Below the pieces are notes generated by a model, which was not told the DNA's origin, made no database searches, and was given only the letters and a program-made list of their open reading frames with translations. The translations under genes were made by a program, and so were the position numbers. From NCBI GenBank assembly GCA_020636745.1, contig JACJXH010000005.1, positions 62,001 through 126,000 on the forward strand: a stretch of DNA of 64,000 bases, written 5' to 3'. Numbering within the stretch: the stretch's first letter is position 1; every line of letters begins with the position of its first letter. Source of the stretch: Lentimicrobiaceae bacterium. GTDB taxonomy: Bacteria > Bacteroidota > Bacteroidia > Bacteroidales > Lentimicrobiaceae. Positions 55,852 to 62,562 of this stretch are shown here, piece by piece.

Positions 55852-56579
55852 ATTTCCGACCACAGAGCATCAAAAGCTTTTGCCGCATCTGATGAAGGTT
55901 TCGAACTCACTACAGGTTTTAAATAAATGCCCATCTTTTCAATATCGCTTAAATAAGGTATTGAGGACAAGAAGAAATTCATTCCCCGGAAATCCCATTC
56001 CTCAAGAATATGCTTTTGAAGACCTTTTCGCCTGTCAACCATAGAAAAAAAGCCCTTATATGTGCAACCCTTAACTAAAGGCTTTTCATCTGCAAACTTT
56101 ATGAAATCATAATATGTTCGTACCGAAAGTGTAGTTGGCACTACAGGAATCAACACAAGATTTGAAGCATTAAAAATAGCTTTCGACAATAAAGTCAAGC
56201 CTGGAGGACAATCAATAAATATCCAGGAATATTTATCCTTCAAAGGTAAAATCATGTCTTTGATACGACTTCCGGCCTTTTTAACTTCACCAAGAACAGT
56301 CTCCATCTCGCGATAAGCAAGAGTAGCTGGTAAAATATCAAGATGAACAAATTCAGTTGATTTAATATGCTCTTCAATATCCGACTTTCCTTTTAGCAGC
56401 CTTTTAACTGTCGTTTTAATTTTAGGTTTAACTTTCAGATAAAAAGTAGAAGAAGCCTGAGGATCCAGGTCAATAAGCAAGGTTTTTTCACCTGCAAAAG
56501 AAGCAAGCGTTGCAAGGTTGATGGCGGCTGAAGTTTTTCCAACACCACCTTTTATACTAAAAACTGATATCACAAACAT
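55827..56579 (-). CDS. ParA/Soj-family ATPase
   Basis: A 250-residue deviant-Walker ATPase. KGGVGKT at residues 10-16 is the Walker A motif with the signature lysine; LLIDLDPQASSTFYL is the A' region and WIFIDCPPGLTLLSKA the Walker B. The C-terminal SIPYLSDIEKMGIYLKPVV segment matches the phospho-nucleotide-binding end of ParA. No ParB gene or parS-like site is next to it, so it could be a plasmid-type orphan, a chromosome-segregation ParA encoded apart from ParB, or a MinD/ParA type that positions other cargo. Its 3' end overlaps the sprA terminator. The stem's A-run gives two terminal-region lysines. Confidence 0.9.
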   Translation of the reverse strand: MFVISVFSIKGGVGKTSAAINLATLASFAGEKTLLIDLDPQASSTFYLKVKPKIKTTVKRLLKGKSDIEEHIKSTEFVHLDILPATLAYREMETVLGEVKKAGSRIKDMILPLKDKYSWIFIDCPPGLTLLSKAIFNASNLVLIPVVPTTLSVRTYYDFIKFADEKPLVKGCTYKGFFSMVDRRKGLQKHILEEWDFRGMNFFLSSIPYLSDIEKMGIYLKPVVSSKPSSDAAKAFDALWSEIKKDHRSG

Positions 56580-56766
56580 ATAACAGCGTTGATTATTTAA
56601 AGCTTACTAAAGGCACCAAAAAGAAAAATCCAGACAAACCAAGCAAAAACCATTCAATATGAAGGCTTCGGCGATTAAAGGTAGTGCTTTTATTTTGAGC
56701 ATAAATGGCAACGTGGAAATGCAGCAAAAAGATTTTTGAAATAATTACCGATTGCATAAAAAAAAA

Positions 56767-56795
56767 CTTGGAATTTAAGCGCTTTTAGTAATTTT
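56767..56795 (+). promoter_or_regulatory. Promoter of gcvH
   Basis: TTG (56767-56769), 18 nt, TAATTTTG (56788-56795), leader about 30 nt. Confidence 0.7.
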
Positions 56796-56831
56796 GCCTC
56801 ATCTACATCTCATTAAAAAAAAACAAAAATC

Positions 56832-57212
56832 ATGAACATTCCAGCCAATTTAAAGTACACCAAAGATCACGAATGGATTAAAATTGAAGGTGAAACCGCC
56901 GTTATTGGTGTAACTGAATACGCACAAGGCGAATTAGGAGACATCGTTTTTATCGAAGTTGAAACTGAAGGTGAAACATTAGAAGAAGGTGAAACATTTG
57001 GAACAATAGAAGCAGTGAAAACTGTAAGTGATATGTTTATGCCAGTTGCCGGTGAAGTTCTTGAATTTAATGAAGCGCTGAACAGCAGCCCTGAGCTGGT
57101 AAACAAAGATCCTTACGGAGAAGGCTGGATAATTAAGATCAAAGTAAGTACACCTTCGCAAGTAGAAGATTTACTTGACTCAGCAGCATATGGAGCATTA
57201 ATTGGCGCTTAA
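56832..57212 (+). CDS. gcvH: Glycine cleavage system H protein
   Basis: Lipoyl carrier that shuttles the aminomethyl group between the P, T and L proteins of glycine cleavage. 126 residues, the usual length. It starts [17 protein letters not shown], has the lipoyl domain with K63 in [11 protein letters not shown] as the lipoylation site, and ends with GEGWIIKIK. The P, T and L genes are not in the window; some organisms use H protein in lipoate relay instead. Followed 33 nt later by a VanZ-like gene, then a TonB-like gene, probably one transcript. Confidence 0.96.
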   Translation: MNIPANLKYTKDHEWIKIEGETAVIGVTEYAQGELGDIVFIEVETEGETLEEGETFGTIEAVKTVSDMFMPVAGEVLEFNEALNSSPELVNKDPYGEGWIIKIKVSTPSQVEDLLDSAAYGALIGA

Positions 57213-57245
57213 TAACTCGTAATTTGCAACGCTCATCAACACTTC

Positions 57246-57662
57246 ATGCTTAGATTTCTTAAAAACTTCTGGCCAGGATTATTGTGGGCTTGCGTTATTC
57301 TTGTATTAACCTTATTACCTGGCAACTATTTTCCCGGAATCAATAGTTTTTGGGAACTGTTTTCTCCAGATAAGCTGATACACATTTTTTTATTTGGCGT
57401 ACTCAGCTATTTAATATTGCAAGGAGCTGAAAAGCAATATTCAGCCGACGATAAGCGTTATACTATCATATTGCCTTTATTAACCGCCATGCTTGGAGGT
57501 GTTATTACTGAAGTTTTACAGTCAGTTTTACCCATTGGCCGTGACGGGAACATGTTTGACACAATTGCTGATTTTGCAGGTTGTTTTACAGGTTTGATGA
57601 TCTTTAGGGGTCTGAGAAAGAAAAAAAAGAAAAAATTGCAAACCAATGCAAAAAATATATAA
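57246..57662 (+). CDS. VanZ-like membrane protein
   Basis: A 138-residue protein with four predicted transmembrane segments (about 8-24, 45-62, 73-95 and 105-122) in the VanZ arrangement; PDKLIHIFLFGVLSYLILQG between helices is the family's most typical stretch (conserved Asp-Lys-x-x-His). VanZ proteins are small membrane proteins of unclear function, first seen in teicoplanin resistance; no van genes are here. The polylysine tail KKKKKK near residues 125-131 is cytoplasmic by the positive-inside rule. This gene beside gcvH is seen repeatedly in Bacteroidetes as far as I recall. Confidence 0.82.
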   Translation: MLRFLKNFWPGLLWACVILVLTLLPGNYFPGINSFWELFSPDKLIHIFLFGVLSYLILQGAEKQYSADDKRYTIILPLLTAMLGGVITEVLQSVLPIGRDGNMFDTIADFAGCFTGLMIFRGLRKKKKKKLQTNAKNI

Positions 57663-57720
57663 TTTAGCAGTCTGCCAGTAATGGTAGTTGAGTTTGCATA
57701 ACTAATTATCAGTTAACAAT

Positions 57721-58401
57721 ATGGAAGCAAAAAAGAGCCCGAAAGCTGACCTTGAGTCTAAAAGGACCATGTTTGTTCAGATCGGTTTAATTGTTGCACT
57801 AGCAGCTATGTTGGTGGCCTTCGAATGGAAGACCTACGATGTAAAGCAGCTTGACCTAAGTGCACGCCAGGTTGAAAATGTAGAGGAGGATATGATTGAA
57901 ATTACCAACCAGAACAAGCCTCCCCCACCTCCGGCACCACCTCCAACAACTACATTAATCAACATTGTACAGGATAATGTTGTTGTGGAAGATGACCTGA
58001 GCATTGATGCAGAAGCTACAGAACTTACTGTAATTCCAACTTATACTCCGGTAGTTGCTGAAGAGGAAGAAGTTGCAGAAGCTGAAATTTTTACGGTTGT
58101 TGAAGAATCACCAAGTTTCCCTGGCGGTGATGAAGCACGTATCAGATTTCTTCAGGAAAATATCAAATACCCTCAGATTGCCCGTGAAAGTAGTATTCAG
58201 GGAACTGTTTATGTAACGTTTGTTGTTGAGAAAAACGGAAATGTTACAGACGTAAGAATCCTCAGGGGTATTGGCGGTGGTTGCGACGAAGAAGCTGTTC
58301 GCGTAATTAAAGCCATGCCAAAATGGAATCCCGGAAAACAAAGAGGTAAACCTGTTCGTGTTCAGTTTAACATGCCTATCAAATTTACCCTCGCAGGATA
58401 A
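57721..58401 (+). CDS. TonB-family energy-transducing protein
   Basis: A 226-residue inner-membrane protein: cytoplasmic N-terminus, one TM helix (about 17-36), a short proline run PPPPPAPPP (about 67-75), an acidic linker, and a C-terminal TonB domain (about 140-225; SFPGGDEARIRFLQENIKYP, GTVYVTFVVEKNGNVTDV, MPIKFTLAG). It would transmit proton-motive force from ExbBD to outer-membrane receptors such as the SusC above. The linker is short for spanning the periplasm, which is common in Bacteroidetes TonB paralogues. Upstream gap to the VanZ-like gene is 58 nt. Confidence 0.92.
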   Translation: MEAKKSPKADLESKRTMFVQIGLIVALAAMLVAFEWKTYDVKQLDLSARQVENVEEDMIEITNQNKPPPPPAPPPTTTLINIVQDNVVVEDDLSIDAEATELTVIPTYTPVVAEEEEVAEAEIFTVVEESPSFPGGDEARIRFLQENIKYPQIARESSIQGTVYVTFVVEKNGNVTDVRILRGIGGGCDEEAVRVIKAMPKWNPGKQRGKPVRVQFNMPIKFTLAG

Positions 58402-58417
58402 TCCCAATAGAAGTTTT

Positions 58418-58454
58418 AAAAAAAATCCCGTTCTGGCAGAACGGGATTTTTTTT
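58418..58454. terminator. Bidirectional terminator after the TonB-like gene
   Basis: Stem AAAAATCCCGTTCT / AGAACGGGATTTTT, 3-base loop GGC, T-tract on the plus strand and A-tract on the other side. Confidence 0.9.
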
Positions 58455-58612
58455 GCTTATGAAATAACGCTCATCAAACGTGTATTTGTCACCATCCAAA
58501 AACCATTCCGATACGAGCAAAGACAATCCAGAAGGTAAACAATAAATGGCCCGAAAAAGATTCCTGCCAGGTTCGATTAACAAACTCACAAAATGAACAT
58601 CATAAAACCATA

Positions 58613-59077
58613 TCAATTACAAAGATCCGGGTGGTCAATCTTTTTAATTGAATAGCTGGTCTTAACTACTACATTTCCTTTAATCATATGATAAACCGGG
58701 CAGTATCGTTCTTCGGCAAGAGCAATCACCTTATCCACATCCTGTTCGTTTGCATCAGAAAACAAAGTAAAATCAATTGTAATGACATTGAAGCTGGTAG
58801 GATGTTCTTTATTACGAATGCCGGCAGCCGATATTTCCATTCCGGGCAATACTTTTCCCGTTTTGCGTAACAACAGAGCGAGGGCAGAGCCATAACATGA
58901 AGTCAGACTTAAAAGTAAAAGTTCTAATGATGTATACCCCAGATTATCGCCATAGGGTGGAATATAATCAATTGAAACAGGTTCATTCTTATCAGCAATA
59001 CCAATAAAATTCAATTTATCGTTTATCAGCTTCAGAGAAACATTTAGCTTTTGCGACTTGTCAATTATTTTTTCCAT
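58613..59077 (-). CDS. OsmC/Ohr-family peroxiredoxin-like protein
   Basis: A 154-residue OsmC-fold protein. The two redox cysteines of the family are present: SCYG (in LLLSLTSCYGSALALLL) and CPVYH (in EERYCPVYHMIK). The PPYGDNLGYTSLELLLLSL region is the usual helix-turn before the first Cys. Members reduce organic hydroperoxides or act in general oxidative stress. Start ATG 59077 is used; an upstream extension to 59182 would add a hydrophobic stretch that does not match the family. Monocistronic by position. Confidence 0.87.
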   Translation of the reverse strand: MEKIIDKSQKLNVSLKLINDKLNFIGIADKNEPVSIDYIPPYGDNLGYTSLELLLLSLTSCYGSALALLLRKTGKVLPGMEISAAGIRNKEHPTSFNVITIDFTLFSDANEQDVDKVIALAEERYCPVYHMIKGNVVVKTSYSIKKIDHPDLCN

Positions 59078-59389
59078 CTTTTGAAAATTCGGAGTTAATA
59101 AATAAATCCATACAGACAAAGATGAGACAAAGGCCATGGAATTAAAAAGAAAAGATGACCAATGGTTGAATATGCAGCACAAAAGTGATATTTATTAACC
59201 TGAACCGGTGAAATTAACTCAAACATCAGGCATAATATTCGGGGAGCTCAAATAACACAAGAAAAACGGGAGAGCCGGATAACCGGTCCTCCCGTTGGAA
59301 AACAAATATAAAGGAAACTTAGGGGGCGATTGATAAGTACTAAGCTGGAAATACCAGATTAATCCTTTGAATTGTTAATTTGTGTTTAA
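59078..59389. other. 312-bp gap between the OsmC and PorE-like genes
   Basis: Contains the terminator of the PorE-like gene at 59261-59296. No promoter with both boxes was found for osmC and no small gene is apparent. Confidence 0.5.
59261..59296 (-). terminator. Terminator of the porE-like operon
   Basis: Minus-strand stem AACGGGAG / CTCCCGTT with a second inner pairing CCGG / CCGG, then TTTTC, 93 nt after the stop. Confidence 0.75.
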
Positions 59390-61447
59390 CTATTTTATTG
59401 AACTTGTATTCATACTTTCATTGCAACTAATAAAGAAATCGCTCTTCAGATCCTTTATCCCGATAATTTGTCCTCCTTTATAAATATCCAAAGGCTGCTG
59501 CGCTTTGGTATCATCGGGTTCAACAACTCCGGTAATCTTAATTTCAGTGCGACGATTATCCTGATGTTCCTGATCTGTACATTTAACTCCATCTGCACAG
59601 CGGTTTACAAGTTTATATTCACCATAACCTTTAGCCGTTATACGAGAATCAGAAATTCCACGGCTGATAATATAAGCAACGGCAGATTCAGCTCTGCGGT
59701 CCGATAACCGCTCATTATATTTAAAGCTACCCCTGGAATCAGTGTGCGAACCAAGTTCTACAATAATTCCCGGATTTTCGTTAAGAAAAGCAACTACTTT
59801 ATCCAGCTCAACAGAAGCATCAGAACGAATATTCCATTTGTCGAAGTCGTAATAAATATTTTCTAATCTGAAAATTTGATCAACCTTATATTTTCCAAGA
59901 AGTAAATCCCTGTTTTCCAGCGTTGCTTCTTTTGTTCCGGCAGGAATTTCCACTGTAAGACAATCATGAGAATAACCATTTTTCATAGCTTTCATCACAA
60001 AAGTAGTTCCGGGTTTAACTTTAATTTCATAATACCCTTTGGCATCAGTCTTTAAGATGGCTACTTCATCAGTCAGCGTATTCCACGCAAAAACAGTGCT
60101 ATTCGATAACAATTCCAATGACTCCTTTTCTCTCACAAGACCTGAAACCATAACAAAATCAGGAAGTCTTTCCTTGATAGTAATCATATAAATATCATCC
60201 TCACCTTTTCCACCCTGGCGGTTAGAGCTAATCATTCCCACTGTTTCATCATCACCGATTACGATACCAAAATCGTCGGCAGGCGAATTAACAGGAGCTT
60301 TAAGATTTTCAGGAGAAGTCCAGCCTGCGTTCAATTTATAAGATTTATACACATCGAGGCTGCCCAAACCGGGGAGTCCGTTTGAAGAAAAGTACAATAT
60401 ACTATCCTTATGAATATATGGAAACATTTCATTGCCAAAAGTATTGATGGAAGCGCCCAGATTTTCAGCGGGGCCCCATTTATCACCTTCACGTTTCACA
60501 CAGTACAAATCAGTTCCACCAAATCCTCCGGGCATATCTGAAACAAAATACATAGTTTGGCCATCGGCAGTAAGCGTAGGATGCCCAACTGACCATGAAT
60601 CATTATTTAAATAAAATGGTTCTGGTTCTGCCCACTTATTATCGGCGTAAGTACTGGAAAATATTTTAAGCTTATTGGTGTAATATCTTGTTGAGTCAAG
60701 CTCACCAGATTTTCTATTTACGCGGGTAAAATAAATGGTGTTAAAATCGTTGGTAAAGGAGGCGGGGCCATCATGATAGGGCTGGTTAATTGCAGCCGCA
60801 TATAATGAAGGGCTTCCCGGGAGGAGTTGTTCATTTCCTTCTGTTTTATTGAGTTTTGAGTAGAATAGGTCAAGATAATATGCCCCAGTCCACCCAAACC
60901 TTTTTTCTCCAGATTTTGCATTACGATCTGACGTAAAAACAATGCCATCTTTATAGTATACGGGAGAGAAATCAGCAAACGAAGAATTTACATTTTCAGC
61001 ATTGATCAACTCGTAGTCGTATTCAGGCATGGTCCACTGCTTGACTTCATTACTGTAAGTTGCAAAAAGCAGCCCTCGATTGTCGGTTGAGTCAAGGGAA
61101 GCATATTTTGAAAATAATGCGGAGGCTTCATCATAACGACCAAGGCTGCGCAATGCCTGAGCATAATTAAAATAAACCAGTGGTTCAACGGGTCCTTGTG
61201 CAATTGCTTTTTCATACCATTTAGCCGAAGCCTCAAAATTACTGGTAAGTCTGTAACAATCGCCAAGGCGGGTTAAAGCATGCATAACATGCTTGTTATT
61301 TTTATCTGCAAGCTTTTGATAAAAAGGGATTGCTTTAGCATAATTATAAGCTGTAAAAAGCCTGTCAGCTTTCCCCTTCTGAGCCACTACCTGACTTCCT
61401 GAGATAACCATCAACAGCAGTGCAAGTAACCAATATTTTGTTTTCAT
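59390..61447 (-). CDS. porE: PorE-like OmpA family protein (TPR, PD40, CRD, OmpA)
   Basis: A 685-residue periplasmic/outer-membrane protein. Signal peptide about 1-22; TPR-type helices (about 24-140, AIAQGPVEPLVYFNYAQALR); PD40/WD40-like beta-propeller (about 160-420, e.g. TLTADGQTMYFVSDMPGG, DDIYMITIKE); a carboxypeptidase-regulatory-like domain (about 430-510); and an OmpA-type peptidoglycan-binding domain (about 530-650; YYDFDKWNIRSDASVELDKV, LGSHTDSRGSFKYNERLS). This domain order is that of Porphyromonas PorE, which ties the T9SS to peptidoglycan. A similar layout exists in gliding-related OmpA proteins without T9SS function, so the exact role is inferred from the SprF neighbour 46 nt upstream. 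Confidence 0.85.
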   Translation of the reverse strand: MKTKYWLLALLLMVISGSQVVAQKGKADRLFTAYNYAKAIPFYQKLADKNNKHVMHALTRLGDCYRLTSNFEASAKWYEKAIAQGPVEPLVYFNYAQALRSLGRYDEASALFSKYASLDSTDNRGLLFATYSNEVKQWTMPEYDYELINAENVNSSFADFSPVYYKDGIVFTSDRNAKSGEKRFGWTGAYYLDLFYSKLNKTEGNEQLLPGSPSLYAAAINQPYHDGPASFTNDFNTIYFTRVNRKSGELDSTRYYTNKLKIFSSTYADNKWAEPEPFYLNNDSWSVGHPTLTADGQTMYFVSDMPGGFGGTDLYCVKREGDKWGPAENLGASINTFGNEMFPYIHKDSILYFSSNGLPGLGSLDVYKSYKLNAGWTSPENLKAPVNSPADDFGIVIGDDETVGMISSNRQGGKGEDDIYMITIKERLPDFVMVSGLVREKESLELLSNSTVFAWNTLTDEVAILKTDAKGYYEIKVKPGTTFVMKAMKNGYSHDCLTVEIPAGTKEATLENRDLLLGKYKVDQIFRLENIYYDFDKWNIRSDASVELDKVVAFLNENPGIIVELGSHTDSRGSFKYNERLSDRRAESAVAYIISRGISDSRITAKGYGEYKLVNRCADGVKCTDQEHQDNRRTEIKITGVVEPDDTKAQQPLDIYKGGQIIGIKDLKSDFFISCNESMNTSSIK

Positions 61448-61493
61448 AGTTTTATTTTTAACTCAATAACATTCCGTTTAAGTCAGAACACTA

Positions 61494-62441
61494 CTAGAAA
61501 TACCGAGGAGTAAGCATCCTTGGTTTGAATAAATTCAAATCATATGACACCATGAATTCATGTGAACCTTGCGAATGCGTTTTCATTTCATTAAGATATG
61601 TGTCATAAGAATAACCTAAACGCCAGTTTTCAGACAGATTAAATTCAATCATAAAAACAATTGCATTTTTGCTGGTTATGGCATTTTTATTTGTACGGTA
61701 AGACGTTCCAAGCCAGAATAAATTATTAAACAGGAAGCTGACATTCAAATCCATGTTCAGCGGAGCATTTTCAGTATATTTAAACATCATGCCAGGTCTG
61801 AACACAATCCTGTCACTTAAAGGAATAGCAGCACCTGCCATTCCATAAAAATGCCTGGCCAATGTAGCATAGGTAGTCAGTCCGTTTTCAAAGTCCACTT
61901 TACCATATTGGCTCTCAAACAACTGCTTTGAAGAAACTCCCAGGTAGTAAGACTTGGTGTAGTAATAAATTCCGAAGTTAGCATCGGGTTGCAACTTATT
62001 GCGAGGTTGACTCATCGTTACCTGATCATCCTGATCGCGTACATCTAGCTTATTCCAGTCGACATTAACCTGATTAAATCCCGCCTGCAATCCTAAGGAC
62101 AAAATACCATTAAGCAATCTGACCCTGTATGCATAATTACCCATGAACCCGACATCGGTAAATGGTCCGGTTTGATCAGCATAAGCATAAAACCCAATAC
62201 CGATATTTTCATTACGCAATGGTGTATGTGCACTAAACGTCAACGTTCGTGGTGCTCCATCGCCGAATCCAACCCATTGATACCTGTTGAGCAAGGTCAT
62301 GGTCAATACATCACGGCTACCTGAGTATGCAGGATTAATGACCAAACGATTGAACATAAACTGGCTGTAAAGCGCATCGCGTTGTGCCATAGCGCTTACT
62401 GTTACCAGAAACAGTCCTAAAATAATTGCTAGTTTTTTCAT
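61494..62441 (-). CDS. sprF: PorP/SprF-family type IX secretion membrane protein
   Basis: A 315-residue outer-membrane beta-barrel with signal peptide (MKKLAIILGLFLVTVSAMAQ). The start QRDALYSQFMFNRLVINPAYSGSRD is the PorP/SprF hallmark. SprF-type proteins are needed to secrete or surface-hold type B T9SS clients and are usually encoded directly 3' of their client, as here: the HYR-repeat type B protein ends 122 nt upstream. The PorE-like gene follows after 46 nt, so client, SprF and PorE-like protein form one operon. Confidence 0.93.
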   Translation of the reverse strand: MKKLAIILGLFLVTVSAMAQRDALYSQFMFNRLVINPAYSGSRDVLTMTLLNRYQWVGFGDGAPRTLTFSAHTPLRNENIGIGFYAYADQTGPFTDVGFMGNYAYRVRLLNGILSLGLQAGFNQVNVDWNKLDVRDQDDQVTMSQPRNKLQPDANFGIYYYTKSYYLGVSSKQLFESQYGKVDFENGLTTYATLARHFYGMAGAAIPLSDRIVFRPGMMFKYTENAPLNMDLNVSFLFNNLFWLGTSYRTNKNAITSKNAIVFMIEFNLSENWRLGYSYDTYLNEMKTHSQGSHEFMVSYDLNLFKPRMLTPRYF

Positions 62442-62503
62442 ATTACTAACGGGTATTTAATTTCCCTTATTCTTTTGTTTTGCTTTCAATGACTTACCCT
62501 TGT

Positions 62504-62550
62504 ATACTTACCGGCAACAAACTTTGTTATAATCTGCCACCGGTAAGTAT
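62504..62550 (-). promoter_or_regulatory. Stem between the type B client and sprF
   Basis: Perfect 11-bp arms ATACTTACCGG (62504-62514) and CCGGTAAGTAT (62540-62550) with a 25-nt loop that contains a smaller AACAAA-C-TTTGTT stem. It begins 13 nt after the client stop on the minus strand and lacks a strong T-run, so it may be an attenuator or an RNA-processing stem that sets the client/SprF ratio. Confidence 0.4.
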
Positions 62551-62562
62551 CTTCAGGATAAT

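Noticed and set aside
56659..56739. 26-codon plus-strand frame between parA and gcvH
   Set aside because: No promoter box or family resemblance; too short to support.
56580..56831. Glycine riboswitch upstream of gcvH
   Set aside because: No conserved aptamer-like stems could be found in the 30-nt leader after the predicted start; the region upstream is promoter.
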